Positions 1 through 11,480 of a stretch of DNA of 64,000 bases are shown here, one piece after another (position 1 is the first letter of the stretch; each line of letters starts with the position of its first letter). A program made the translations under genes and the position numbers. Below the pieces are notes generated by a model that worked only from the letters and a program-made list of their open reading frames with translations, was not told the origin of the DNA and ran no database searches. Source of the stretch: Hetaerina americana (taxonomy: Eukaryota > Arthropoda > Insecta > Odonata > Calopterygidae); contig JAKTNV010000006.1 in assembly GCA_022747635.1 (NCBI GenBank), forward strand, positions 92,635,734 through 92,699,733, given 5' to 3'.

Positions 1-545
1 CACAAGAAATTTAATAGTTTCCTTCTGAAATGCAGGGTGTGGATCTTTGGGGATTTGCCAGTATGCAGACATATCTGAGAGTTGTCTGTCAACCTCCCTT
101 ATGTAATCTGATCTGTTTAGGACAACAATTGTTGAACCTTTGTCTGCGGAAGTAATGATGATATTAGGATCCTTAATAACCCTTCTAAGGTAGGTGGATG
201 CGGTAGGAGACAGGTTTGGTCAAGGATTTATGGACTTGAGGAAAGACAGGTTTGATATTCTGGGCAGGAAAAGGTTTATAAAAATTTCAATGCGCTGATT
301 TTGGGGGAGGAGATATTGTTCTTAGGCAGAAGCCAGCTTAAATTTATGTAGGGCATTATGAAGGTGTCTGGAAACTTGCTGGAGTGACGGTTAGGAATCC
401 CAAAATGCCTTTCACCAGAGATTCCGGCAGAAATGCAATACAACCGCAAATGTTGTCATGGGGTTTACTCTGGGGGTGGGGGTAAAAGAGATGCCCTTGT
501 TCAGAAGGGAGGTTATATTTGGGCTGAGAGTGAGGCAGAATTACA
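1..545 (-). mobile_element. Penelope-like element fragment (N-terminal RT part)
   Basis: Read on the minus strand, this stretch encodes broken pieces of a PLE reverse transcriptase N-terminal region, including a segment resembling RT motif neighbourhoods (DPDIIITSADKGST). The same DNA occurs on the plus strand at about 23,180-23,490 and 25,712-25,880, which identifies it as the same PLE family. The fragment runs off the left edge of the window. It is joined head to head with a plus-strand C-terminal fragment of the family at a palindromic junction. No long open frame remains, so it is a dead copy. Confidence 0.75.
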
Positions 546-567
546 GGAGTAATTCTGCCTCACTCTC
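526..567. repeat. Perfect 18 bp inverted repeat at a PLE fold-back junction
   Basis: Positions 526-543 are exactly complementary to 550-567, with a 6 bp spacer (544-549). The palindrome lies where a minus-strand PLE fragment meets a plus-strand PLE fragment, as expected of a template-switch or fold-back insertion product. Confidence 0.85.
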
Positions 568-936
568 TTCTCTTCCTATCCCTTCACACGCCAATTCCCA
601 CAACCTTTCATTCGACCAGTGTTTTTCCCTCAGCATCCTAGAATCCCTACCTGATTCAGCTACCAACATAGAGGTGAGAACTCGTGAATCCGCCTACATA
701 CTATCCTTCCGTTCCTTTAAAATTCCCACCCTTAACCGCCATATTTAATTTCCCTCCCAGCATTCCCTCCACACCTCCCCTCCGCGCCCATAACTCTTTC
801 CCCTCTCCTGTTCCATAGCATATTTTCAGTCTCTCTTGAAGAAGGCCTCTGAGAGGGCCGAAAGCTCGAACAATTTACCGTGTAAGTGTTCTTTTATATG
901 TGTCTATTCTTTTCTATTTGTGTTATGTTGTGTCAG

Positions 937-939
<3 letters not shown>
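551..939 (+). mobile_element. Penelope-like element 3' end (GIY-YIG C-terminus plus 3' region)
   Basis: The reading frame ending at 748 (HANSHNLSFDQCFSLSILES then a basic tail) matches the end of the GIY-YIG endonuclease domain seen in the longer PLE at 21,108-22,370. Sequence matching about 646-705 recurs at the right edge of the window. A hammerhead-like motif near 833-875 lies in the 3' region: UUGAAGA, one extra base, a GGCC/GGCC stem, then GAAA. The first core base is changed from C to U, so it is probably inactive. The copy is a short 3' remnant. Confidence 0.7.

Positions 940-991
<52 letters not shown>
940..991. repeat. (TA)n microsatellite
   Basis: An uninterrupted TA dinucleotide run of about 50 bp separates the PLE remnant from the mariner fragment. 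Confidence 0.98.
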
Positions 992-993
<2 letters not shown>

Positions 994-1190
994 AAAACAA
1001 AAGGCGAATTACCGAACGATACTGCTCTTTTTTGATCTTAGTAAAAATCACGAAACTTATCTTACACCCGAATGGCTGCCAAATCCAAACTAACCTTTAA
1101 ATCAGTCTGAAATTTGTTGCACTGTCGTTTGATAGATGGCAGCACAGGATGATAACATAAACTTGCCTCAGGAATGCTCTTGGTCGTCAA
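991..1190 (-). mobile_element. Mariner-like terminal fragment
   Basis: This segment is nearly identical to 5,724-5,948, which is the 5' end (terminal repeat, leader and transposase N-terminus) of the mariner copy at 4,661-5,950. Only that end is present here. No other gene is seen from 1,190 to 1,580. Confidence 0.8.
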
Positions 1191-1599
1191 ACACATATAC
1201 TTATTGAATCGATCTTGTACACTCTCGCACTCCATCTTCAAAATGATTCCTTTTATGTTAATATTATTTAACCAATTGTAACTCCTTATTCATAACTTGG
1301 TTTACATAATCCATTTCCTTCTCTCATCAGTCTTTGCAATCATCTCATCCATGATCCATGATTCCCTTGTATTTATGCTTTTAACAGTACCAACATTTAT
1401 TTGATATTCCTTTGCTGATATATTCCCATTTTTCCTCGATAGTACTCTGATTTTTTCCCTCACTCATGATTTTTCTCTATAGCCTAATCATGAACCTTCC
1501 TTGTTAATGCAGTTAATGCTTTTTTATTCTATTTCTTAAATTATCATCTCTATTTAATCTTTTAGAATAAGATGCTACACTACATATATATAATTATAT

Positions 1600-2260
1600 T
1601 CAGAATCTGCAGCCACTTTTGGATAACTGTGCAAAAGTGTCGTCCTGTTTTTAAATGTGTTCCTAATCATAATTGCAATCTAACTGATACCTTTCTGAGT
1701 GACCTGGTCATTTCCATTTATACCTTCGCCTGTTATGGTATTTATATCAAGTGTTGGTGATGATTAACCCTCATCTCCTGCAGAACTCAATTGCTTTCTT
1801 CCTGCTGTCCTTCCTTGTACCTTATTCATACTGCTCTGATTGGCTAACTGGGTAATTAGCTAATGAATCATGCTGTTCTTAATCAGAAATCAAATCTGAT
1901 ACCTTGCCGAATGACCTGGCCATATCTATGTATACCTTTGCCTTTTGCTGTGGCTATGCCAAGTGTTGGTGATGATTAACTCTTATTTCCTGTGGAATTC
2001 AATGGTTCTCTCCACACTCATTCGTTTCCCCTAAATTATAGTCTCTCACCCCATCAGCCTCTCTTTCTTTGCCTACCATCACATTCAAATCCCCCATCAC
2101 TATCAAATATTTCATCATAAGAACACACGTGATTATGTTCTCAAACTAAACTTATATCTTATACACTTCTTCCTCCTTATGATTGCTTGGTGGCATGTTG
2201 ACCAAAACAATGACCAAGGTAGTGGGTTCTGCATTTACTCAATAATAATATTCCATTAGT
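1600..2260 (-). mobile_element. Non-LTR retrotransposon endonuclease fragments (RTE/CRAFT-type)
   Basis: Minus-strand frames carry fragments resembling the apurinic-type endonuclease of RTE-like LINEs, of the kind annotated as craniofacial-development-protein-2-like. A related and better preserved stretch is at 57,270-57,700, where pieces such as GDYGLGSMND followed by a basic strand can be read. Here the domain is duplicated (about 1,690-1,830 and 1,905-2,030) and full of stops. From 2,260 to 2,690 no gene is recognised. Confidence 0.5.
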
Positions 2261-2689
2261 CGCTAGGTCTATGTTTAATAGTCTTTTGTTTGACTTTTTA
2301 TTCGATATACATGGTAACCTGATATTTAGTCATAAATATTCAGGTTTGAGTGGCTCAGTATTTTCACAGCAAATGGGTTTATCTTAGATCTAACGTAATT
2401 TCAAAGGTTTTGCAAATAAATTATTTGAAGTTTAATGAAATGTTATCCATGCCAAATGCTACCTTTCTTTCCATGTATAGTATATTAAAATTCTAAGCAG
2501 CAGATGGGTACATGGTATACAAGGGATGGAAAATAGGATAAGTACTAGATGGGCATGATTTGATTCCTGGACATGCAATGTCATTTTCCCAAACTGTATG
2601 GTTGTACCACATGTTAACCTGAGAAAGCATAGGTGGCACTGGGAAAGGTTCTCAAATTATTCAGCCATTACCAAAAACATTAGTATTTG

Positions 2690-2860
2690 GCAATGGCTGA
2701 ATTTTATGTAATGCCATGTAAGGCTTACTATTGGATGAACTCTGCCAACAACTACCAACCCGATTGTCCAGTTCATTACAATGTTTATGGTTAATTACAA
2801 GGAAAGTGATATCCCAAGCCATGACAGCAAGATAGTAGGGTGATGGAATCTGTTGAACAT
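2690..2860 (+). pseudogene. Possible relic of a ZAD-gene exon and flanks
   Basis: Sequence around 2,690-2,830, including a short stretch ending in a CCATGACAGCAA word, resembles 57,790-57,895 within the ZAD zinc-finger gene on the right of the window. No intact frame survives. It is inferred to be part of an old duplicated copy of that gene, together with the exon relic near 4,110-4,190. The match is short and was judged by eye. Confidence 0.3.
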
Positions 2861-3360
2861 TCTGTGCCAACAAACAGAGCTGAGATGGGGAATGAAGTAA
2901 GATCTGGTACTTTCCCAGCGTATTTGCTTCATGAAGTTTTCATTGGTCCTCCACCGTGTCAGGGATTCTATATTGGCTGAAGTTTTGTTGCCCAACTCAT
3001 GCATCATCCTCATGGTAGATGATTGCCACTCTGTATCTGTCCTATCTTATATACTTGTGCTGTTGGGTCAGGTGACCAATCAGAAGTCACCTGACCCAGG
3101 ATCGCATATATATGAATTGTCCTAATACAGAGTGGCAATCATTTACCCTGATAATGATGCATGAGTTGGGCATCAGAATGTTAGCCAGTATGGAATCCCT
3201 GACCCAGTTGAAGACCCAAGAATAAGTATCGTGAATGGTTTGCTGAAGCCTCAACTGTATATGGTCTGACCAGTCGGCTTGGTAGGGAGGTTGCCCACCA
3301 CTCAGGCACATTTTAGTTCAGTCACTTTGGGGTTTGTGTTGAGTCAGGAGGTAGATTTTT

Positions 3361-4080
3361 ATGATGTGTGATTGTTTGTGGTGTCGTTGTGCCAGCATGG
3401 AGCACACCGTCGAGCAATGCTACACTGTGAAGTTTTGCATTAAACTCAGGAAATCTGCACCTGAGACCCTTGAACTCATTAAGCAGGCTTATGAAGATGA
3501 TGCCTCTGGCTGCACAAGAGTTTTTGAGTGGCACAAAGTGTTCAAAGAAGGCCGGGAGCTCATCGAAGATGAGAACCATATTGGACGCTTGACAACCACT
3601 CGAACCAGTACTCAGTTGGCCAAGGCGTAAAAAGGTTTTGGACTCTGACACAGGCATTTATCCATCGCCCTTATCAGTGAGGAGACTGACCTTTTATTCG
3701 GAACCATCCACACCATTGCAACTGAGGATCTTGCAATGAGGAAAGTGTGCGTGAAGCTGGTGCCGAAAGTCTTGAGTAAGGAACAAATACTGTCACAGGC
3801 GGAAATTTTACAAGCAATTTTGGACCACATCCAGGCAGATGAAGATTTTCTCGAGTACATTATTACCTCATAGGATAGCTCAAAATGGAGCTCAAAGGAT
3901 ATTGGTTGGACTCCATCAAGGCAGTATAAGTGGTGACGACAAAGGCTCTCAACAGTATTCCAGAAACCAACTTCCAGTGGGCATTTGATGAGTGACAGAC
4001 ATGCCGAACTAAGTGTATTGATGCAGGAGGAATATATTTTGATGGTTATTAATGCTAATATGCTAATGAAGAGGTTGTAC
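3361..4080 (+). pseudogene. Mariner-family transposase pseudogene
   Basis: The first open stretch (3,361-3,630) is a mariner N-terminal helix-turn-helix region (KFCIKLRKSAPETLELIKQA, then a FEWHKVFKEGRE-like segment). Beyond a stop and shifts, the frame continues with AMRKVCVKLVPKVLSKEQ and an HIQADEDFLE segment. After a large internal deletion it ends in a C-terminal FQWAFDEW-like piece near 3,990. The central catalytic DDD region is missing, so the copy is dead. Confidence 0.8.
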
Positions 4081-4104
4081 ATTTGGCAATGATAGAATCA
4101 ATGA

Positions 4105-4190
4105 AGGGACAGTCATTTGTCTGACAGTGAAGAAGCAGGGAATTTGGTGAGTGCACATTTTCAAGTCAAAAGCCTTGGCCTTGGAGCTCT
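4105..4190 (+). pseudogene. Relic of a ZAD-gene acidic exon
   Basis: A short stretch ending in GAATTTG followed by a GTGAGT donor closely resembles the end of the exon at 58,808-59,024 in the ZAD gene. The rest of the exon is not recognisable, because mariner DNA abuts it on both sides. Inferred to be the remains of an older gene copy. Confidence 0.4.
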
Positions 4191-4269
4191 GCACATTTTT
4201 TTCAGTCACTGCCATGACCAGTATGTGCCCTGGGGGTATTTGGGGACCTCTTGCAAGGTCTTCGTCAAG

Positions 4270-4655
4270 GCTGACTGGATCTCTATGGACAAAAGATGGT
4301 TCCTTTCAGGGTTGCCTCAAGCAAAGGGAACAAAAAGAAGTCAGCTTGGGCAATGTCAGGATTATAATGGGATGAGGCAGCAATTGCACCTGGTATTATA
4401 CCAAAACTTGCAGACACATTGCTAGTTGTGGCAAGGATAATTGTCATGATGACCCTTTTTTGGAGTATTTCCAGCACATCCATGTAGTAGGCAGTGGTAA
4501 CTGTCCATTGAAAAAGATGATAAGCGTTGTTTTCACTCTTGATTTGCTCTTTCTTGCCTTTTTTGGCTTGTTTGTGGTGAACCTCTTCTTGGCCCTCCTT
4601 AAAGGTATTTAACCACCTTGAAGCTTGTGAGTAAGACAGAGCATAGTCCCCCCTA
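4270..4655 (-). pseudogene. Mariner transposase fragment, rearranged
   Basis: The minus-strand frame contains a piece of a mariner N-terminal helix-turn-helix (SYSQASRWLNTFKEGQE) fused to a C-terminal piece (NPDIAQADFFLFPLLEATLK) with unrelated residues between. The NPD and DFFLFP words are typical of the mariner catalytic core. It is an internally deleted copy distinct from its neighbour at 4,661-5,950. Confidence 0.6.
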
Positions 4656-4660
4656 AGTAG

Positions 4661-5950
4661 AAGGGCAGTACAATAAGTACCCATGTTAGAAATGAAGAAA
4701 CCATTTTTGCAAAAACATTTTTTAATATTTCAACAGTCCCCTTTTAGAAAGATACACTTCCCCTAACGTTCCGGCCATTTTTTAATCCCTCCAAAAAATA
4801 GGATTTGTCAAACTCTCCAAAATATGCCTCTGTCTTGGCGATAACTTCCTCAAATGAGCTAAATTTTTTTCCTGCGAGCCATTTCTTCATGCTAGGGAAT
4901 AAGAAAATGTCCCAGGGAGCCAGATTGGGTGAATACGGGGGATGCGGCAGCAATTCATATGGTAGTTCATGCAGTTTGGTGGCGACAACTCTGGATGAAT
5001 GTGCTGGTGTGCTATTGTGGTGGAAGAGCACCTTTTTTTGCCAAAAGCAGCCATGTCTCCTTCAATTTTTTGTCAAAGTGGTCCAGTAACTCACTGTAGT
5101 ATTTCCCAGTGATTGTTCTTCCTTTTTCTAAAAAAATCCATAAGGATGACACCATTTGCATTCCAAAAAACCATTTCCATGACCTTTCCGGCCAATTGGA
5201 CCATCGTCGCCTTCTTTGGAGCAGATTCACTTGGAGAAATCTGTTGTTTTGATTGTTGCTTAATTTCTGGTGTGTAATGATGAATCCAGGTTTTATCAAC
5301 AGTAATAACTCGGTGCAAAACACCGTCGTATCCTGCTTAAATTGCTGTAAACACTGCTTTGAAGTTGACGGCCGGATCAGCTTGTCCAAAGTGAGCAATT
5401 GCTGCACCCATCAGGCCGATAATTTTTTCATCACCAACTTATCATGTAAAATATTAATTGCCATTTGGGTCAACACACCCTCGGCCTCTGCTACTTTGCG
5501 CACTTTCATTCATCGATCAGCAAGAATCATGGTGTGGACTTTTTGAATGATAATTCCCTCACTAACCACATCTGCCGGGCGTCCTGGTCGCTCCTCATCA
5601 AAAACATGTGTTTGCCCACATTTAAATTCGTTGAACCAATATCTAACTGTGGTCATAGATGGCAAAGTGTCCCCATAAACAGCATCCAACTTTGCTTTTA
5701 TCTCCTCATATTTCTTCCCATCCAAAACAAAAGGCGAATTACCGAACGATACTGCTCTTTTTCCATCTTAGTAAAAATCACGAAACTTATCTTACACTCG
5801 AATGGCTGCCAAATCCAAACTAACCTTTAAATCAGTCTGAAATTTGTTTCACTGTCGTTTGATAGATGGCAGCACAGGATGATAACATAAACTTTTCTCA
5901 GGAATGCCCTTTGTCGTCAAACACTGGTACTTATTGAGACACCCTCGTAA
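4661..5950 (-). mobile_element. Mariner transposon with broken transposase
   Basis: Minus-strand pieces run in order from N-terminus to C-terminus: near 5,775-5,510 (KEQYRSVIR, then KYEEIKAKLDAVYG after a one-base shift), 5,318-5,091 (VDKTWIHHYTPEIKQQSK), then 5,031-4,744 (FHHNSTPAHSS, then LPHPPYSPNLAPWDIFLFPS). The first Asp region (VDKTWIHHY) and the PYSPNLAPWD catalytic Asp are visible. Diverged terminal repeats are seen near 4,661-4,684 and 5,925-5,948, with a shared ATAAGTACC word. Several frameshifts make it inactive. Confidence 0.8.
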
Positions 5951-6130
5951 GCCTCATGAATCATTTTGTTAAGTCTCCTATAAGTTATTTTTATTCAGTT
6001 TAGCAGTAAACTTAGTAATAGCTCAACATTGCTCTATTGTCGATTCCATTGTATTTGTGATGTGTTCAGCTCGCAGAGGTTTTCAATTACTGCCATCCTG
6101 CCACTCTCACAGCTTAGTAAGCAATTAGAC

Positions 6131-7064
6131 TGTGATGTGCGCCTACTGTGGCCAAAGCCCGCTCTGCAGAGCGAAGGAAATTCAAATCTCCCGGCAACGG
6201 AGAAGCTTCCCCTCCACCCCCGCTCCGATGCGAGAAGGGGGAGAGTCGGCCACGTGGCGAGCGATGCGTCACGCAGTCACGTGGCCGGGATTTCCAAAAC
6301 TCCCCTCACTTCTCTCACCCCTTTCCATCCACGCGCGCCCATTCGCTACCGCCCGGGCCAGCGCCCGTATATAAGGAGGGCCCTGAGACCCTTAAAAGTC
6401 AGAGTCGGAGGTGGGAGTCCATCAGGAAGCGACCGCAGCGAGCACATCCTCGGTCAACTCCGCTCCCCTCAAGAGGAATTCGAGGCAACCAGGACCAAAG
6501 CGAACCGGACTAATGCCGCGTCAGCCGCGCCGCATCCGAAACGCCAACCGAGCTCGGAGGACCAACCCGCTGCGACGCCGCCCCGCCGCTCCGATGCTCC
6601 GCCGCCAGCGCCTCCGGTGACCACCCCGGGGTCATCGCCGACTCTCGAGGAGTACCGGACCTGGTTGGCCGAGGCCGCCCATCCTCCGTGGCTGATGCTA
6701 AGTCCCCTGACGCCGCCCACCCCATATAACCGCCTCCGGCCCCTGGACTCTCCGGTGACGCCCTACGCCGAGGTGCCGAGGCTGCCGCGCCGGCTTAGCC
6801 AGAAGGCGGCGAGGACCCCGGCCGCCATCCGGCAGCTGTAGCTGCCCCGGACTCCACGCGCCCTTCAGGCAACCGACACTCGACCTTCTTCCTGGGAGAG
6901 GGTCCCCTTATCAAACCATGTACAAAGAGAATAAAATCCCCCTCCGGGGAATTAACCAAGACTGTGTTCGCCTCTAAATCTCCAACCCTCACGAGGTCAT
7001 GATCACTTGCTCTCGCGATTCGGGGCAGGTTGCACAGCCGACCCCGGACGCTACCAACACAACA
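6131..7064 (+). mobile_element. LTR of a retrovirus-like (probably Gypsy-type) element
   Basis: This GC-rich block stands out from its AT-rich flanks. It begins TGTG and ends CA. It has a TATA box (TATATAAGG) near 6,367 and a polyadenylation signal (AATAAAA) near 6,930. A primer-binding site follows directly after it. No matching second LTR and no gag or pol is seen downstream, so it is a truncated left end. Open frames inside it, up to about 270 codons, are read through LTR DNA and are not called as genes. Confidence 0.75.
6366..6374 (+). promoter_or_regulatory. TATA box in LTR
   Basis: GTATATAAG sits in the GC-rich LTR, about 560 bp before the AATAAAA signal. This fits a U3 promoter with start of R expected some 30 bp downstream. 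Confidence 0.6.
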
Positions 7065-7066
7065 AT

Positions 7067-7077
7067 TGGCGCCCAAC
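7067..7077 (+). other. Primer-binding site, tRNA-Lys type
   Basis: TGGCGCCCAAC follows the LTR end by two bases. This 11-base word is the usual complement of a tRNA-Lys 3' end in retroviruses and some Gypsy elements. About 55 bp on, CCCCAG is followed by GTATGT, a possible splice donor. Element DNA cannot be followed past about 7,140. Confidence 0.75.
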
Positions 7078-7374
7078 TAATGGGGACTAATACTAGCTGC
7101 ATGGAGAGCAGCTGGGATCCACAGTCCCCAGGTATGTAATTGGTATGACTTATGAGCATGTACATGTGCACATGGTCACTGTTTACCATCAAATCTCCAG
7201 CTTTTTGATGAGAACAAAAACCTTTCATGTTTTCTTGATTATAAATATGGTTTATGGCATACATGTAATGGCAATTAAATCTGGACAAATGAAACTTTTG
7301 CTTAAAAGTGAATATGTTAAGAAAATACTGATGAAAATTATAATCCTTTTACTTACAAGTAATGATATCAGTCA

Positions 7375-8480
7375 AGAGTAGCATTACTCAATGTAATTAT
7401 CCCCTTTAGCTGCAATGTTCATCTCCAATCTTCTCCTGAATTGATCACACTCACTCTTTAAAACAGTGCTGTCCATATTTGCAAATGCTGCTATGATAGC
7501 GGTGCTTAGAGATGTAACATTAGGGATCTTCATCTTATTGATAACTCTTTCAACTATGCTGCAAACATAATAGTCAAGGAGGTTCAAGTCCGGGCTATTC
7601 ATAGGCCACAACTCCTCTGTCCAGAGCATGTCAATATTAGCTGAAAGCCATTTTTGGACAAAATTACTCATATGAGTTGGTGCACTATCCTGTTGAAAGA
7701 CATTTTTCTCCCCATGACCACAGTTATTATCCACATATTCAGCACATTCTTCAAAATTTGCAGATAGACTTCTTTTGTGATTGTTTGTCCCTTTTCAAAG
7801 AAATGTGGTGAGATGATATCACCCGCACTGGACACAATAGCTAGGGTCCGAGCACTAGCCAGAAATTTTGTTTGAGCAGCAATTGGGATATCCTTGGTGT
7901 CCTAGGCCAGCAGGCGATCATTTTATCTAGTAGTTCTTTGCATCAACAGTGAAAATGTTTTCATCAGAATAGAATCTGATTTTCCCAGCAGTTTGATTTT
8001 TCAGTGAATAAAATAGCAGGATGCAGTTAGCGCTCTGCTTTGTTCTGGCAGCCTCAGACAGCATCTGTTGCTCCTTTTAATTGGGTACGACTCTTATTGT
8101 AAGTCCTTCTCTGCCATCTAATGCATATTTTGCTCTGGAACATTAAATTCTGATGCCAATTTCTTCAGTAATTGCCCCCAGTCCTCTGAAATCAGTGTCT
8201 GAGCCTTCTTGATGACTGTTATAGCTTGTGATATCTATTTCCTTGAATGATGTTTCCTCTCTTAGTTAGAGAAACCTTTCCCAGAAATCTCCTAAGCATT
8301 ATCGTAGCCACAATATCATAAAAATTTGATCTAGGGTACCCAAAGAATTGCCCTATTTCCCTGGGCGAATGTTTTTTTACAAATACTTTTGATAATAGCA
8401 GTGCTGTGATTTTATTCTGCACACATATGTAATATCTCGGCCATTTTGAGGTCATGAATTATTATGAAATGCCTGCAGCT
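7375..8480 (-). pseudogene. Tc1/mariner-family transposase pseudogene
   Basis: The C-terminal part (7,734-7,384) reads FQQDSAPTHMSNFVQKWLS, then PMNSPDLNLLDYYV, the catalytic-core words of an IS630/Tc1/mariner transposase. The N-terminal part (8,455-8,219) has a helix-turn-helix-like segment (SPREIGQFFGYPRSNFYDI). Between them the frame is broken. A second partial copy of the same family is at 63,685-63,925. From 8,480 to 9,220 nothing is recognised. Confidence 0.75.
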
Positions 8481-9219
8481 TTAAAGAATGATAATTGTGA
8501 CCTCCAGTGAAAGTACAATGGGGCTGGAAATTTCAATTGAACTTTGTCCAGACGTAAGCACTGCACCCTGTCAGTTATTAGTACAAAATCACTGCTGTTT
8601 AATTTTAAATTGCATTTATCTATCACTTTGATTTTTATATGGTAAAAAATGTTTTTAATAATGCATTCAACTTCAATTCCAATTGCTAGTCATATATTTT
8701 TTGTTGTTTTTTAATTGTTTATCATTTTTAAGAATTATGTGCAGGTCCCAGTAAAGACAGAAGATATAGATGTTGATGAGCAGGATGGTTTTGAAATTCC
8801 GGCTAGCAAGAGGGTAGTAGACCACAATATGGAGATTCAGGAAGGAATTTCTCTTGATATAAGGAAGAAATAGGATCTGTGATATTTCTGCTACTATGGC
8901 TAATGCTTCATTCTTCAATTCATAATTATTACAAGGAGAACAGATGTTTATTTGTCATGCATTTAATATAATGCTATTTACCAAACCTTAATGCTACAGT
9001 GAGGTTTTAATGGATATCGATTGATTATTTTTGACCAAATGACATTATTATGACAATAAATGTATAATTCTTTGTCTATGGAAAATACAACAGCATTGAA
9101 TCACTGCTCAATGATACAGAGGGTGTATTCATGTAAGTAAATATTGTGATCTGTAAGTTTCTTCAGATCATAGGTGATATGCCCAGTATTATACAGATAA
9201 GTCAATTTGTAAGATAGGT

Positions 9220-9735
9220 AATGCCTATACTTTGAGTAAGGATGTTAAGAAAAGACTCGTAAAAACTTTGATATGGAGTGTAGCTATGTACGGTGCGGAA
9301 ACGTGGTCATTGAAGCAGGAGGATAGACGTAGATTGGAGGCTTTAGAAATGTGGGTGTGGAGAAGAATGGAGAAGGTGAAATGGACAGAGAAGAAAACAA
9401 ATGAGGAAGTACTTGGTATGGTGGGCAAAGAGAGGGGTTTGTTGGGAGCAATCCTATGGAGGCAGGAAAAGTGGATGAAGGGGGTGTTGACCGGAAGTGG
9501 GATGTTGAAGACTGTGATAGAGGGTAGAATGTTGGGCAAAAGAGGAAAGGGAAAGAACAGGATAGGGATGTTGGACGGGATGAAGGGAGGAAGAAAGTAC
9601 TCAGAGATGAAGAGGGACCTGATATAGAGTAGGATGATGGATTTTGTGTTTTGTTAGGAGTAAGAAAATATTTGTTTGGTAGTTGTGTCCATCCAAAAAC
9701 CTACCTTAACCGGTAGATAACCTTAAAAAAAAAAT
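9220..9735 (+). pseudogene. Non-LTR retrotransposon RT C-terminal end
   Basis: An open stretch of about 130 codons reads VAMYGAETWSLKQEDRRRLE, then EMWVWRRMEKVKWTEKKTNE, the typical C-terminal end of an RTE-like arthropod reverse transcriptase. It is followed by a stop, a short tail and an A-rich/TA run (9,726-9,751) that looks like the element's 3' terminus. The 5' end is truncated, so this is a dead insertion. Confidence 0.85.
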
Positions 9736-9754
9736 ATATATATATATATATTTT

Positions 9755-11029
9755 TATAAAAAATTATATAAAATTTTTTTATAGTTTTTTTTCTTTATCA
9801 CTTATGGCACTTCGCTGAATTTGATGTATGGATTTCCAGTATTGATGATTCCATTTTTGTACATATTCCTCCTGCTATTGCTAGGCTTCTCCCATTGGAG
9901 CTCTGCATCAACATTTGGCTCAATTAACATCTGATAAGTTTCACATTATTTTGCTGTATTTAACTGATCCAATAAAGACTTACAACTTATTGTCCAATGA
10001 TGCAATTATTTTTTAAAGAGAGAAATAGCCTTTAATGAAGCAATTAGCAGGCTTTGAATTTGTTTCCTTTGAAGTTCATACCAATTTTGGGACCTAATAC
10101 TTCTCCCAGCTCCCCTCAATTTCTATAACCCACATAATTGACAAAGTCATTTGGAATTGTGGTCATCAGGGCTTCATATTTTGATTCTTTTCAAAATCTC
10201 TTGTCCATAATACTATTTTATTTTGAAGACGCTGTATAAAAAAGCATTTTCTGATTGTTTTGTTGAAAAGATGAAAATAGATGTTATGATAAGTGTTTGA
10301 GTTCTTGAATGGGAAGCACTGCTGCTAATGGGACAACTGATGTCTCCTCATTGTGCTTGTGCTTTTTTTCACCTAATTATTGATTCTATGACTTCCAGAC
10401 AATTGTCTTATAAATATTAATCATAGAAAGATTCTTTTCTCATTTACAGAATAGACTAAATATTACCTAGAGCATGCTGAACAAGAGATGGGATTATTAA
10501 TGTGAGGTGACTTTTTTCAGGTTTCTGATGATACCAATAAAAATGTATAGGTAGGTAAATATATCTTGATTTGGTACCTCTTGGCATGACATTGACCATC
10601 CTACCTTTTTCATTATTCTGCTAAATACTATTTCATATGATTTCCAATGATGCCATTTCCATGAGCATTTTTCAATGATGGTGGAGGAATCTTGTTGCTT
10701 TAATTAGGAAAATCCTCATTAAGAAAAAGAATCTCCTAAGAGTATACTATAAGAGGGTATGGTGTAAAGTTCTCAACCTGACACAGATGATATTCTAATC
10801 AGAGAAAAATTTATGATTTCTCTTTGGGTACATGAATCATGAATTTTTAAGACAAATTTCAACTTGTTCTCTCAAGTTGTTCCTTTATAAATTTGAATAA
10901 AGTACAAGTCTTTTACATTTCTTGTTCAAACAGAAAAACTCAAATTTATTTTGGTCATAGAATTCATTGTTTTAGATGCATCAATCCTTAAGGAAATTAA
11001 TCTAAAGTTAACAAGTGTACAGGGACTCT
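9755..11029. other. No gene recognised
   Basis: AT-rich DNA without long open frames. I see no splice-bounded coding segment, RNA gene or repeat structure that can be supported. Confidence 0.6.
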
Positions 11030-11480
11030 GCTCCTTCAACATCAATTGTTGAAAAGTGGGAAGCTAAATTAAGGCATTGTCTGATATCCCTCGGAGATGA
11101 CCCAGGTAAAGGATGGACAAAAAGTGCCGCCACAGAAAAATATCAAAAAGGTGCAAAATATTGTTGGACAATAGGCAATTGAAGGTGCTAGCGATAGCCA
11201 AGGAGACATTAGAAAAGGTGACTAGAACTAAAATCAGGGATGTGTTAGCTCTTGGTAAGGTGGATGCTGCATTTTCTGAAAGCCAGTTACAAGCAAATGT
11301 GCAAACAATTTTTACATCAATGTTTCCACCAATTTAAAAGAAACCAATCCATTTTGGGCTACGATTTTTCACCAAGGATGAGCCATGGGTCAAACCCTGA
11401 AAGCTAGAAACAAAACAGCATTCAAAGCAGTGAGTGGAAGTTGATTTCATCTGTTTTGGCAAAATGCCTCTGTATTCATA
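11030..11480 (+). pseudogene. Possible decayed mariner transposase (N-terminal half)
   Basis: A 74-codon open stretch contains ILLDNRQLKVLAIAKE, resembling the mariner segment that follows the first helix-turn-helix. Further on, in another frame, pieces like a DEPWV catalytic motif and a KQ-rich stretch follow. The match is weak and the frame is broken several times. No other gene is seen from 11,480 to 12,900. Confidence 0.4.

Noticed and set aside
836..1100. Open frames rich in Ile-Tyr
   Set aside because: Produced by the (TA)n microsatellite.
6029..6841. Open frame of 270 codons, Pro/Arg-rich
   Set aside because: It runs through the LTR promoter, TATA box and R region and shows only the composition bias of GC-rich DNA. 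No domain is visible.
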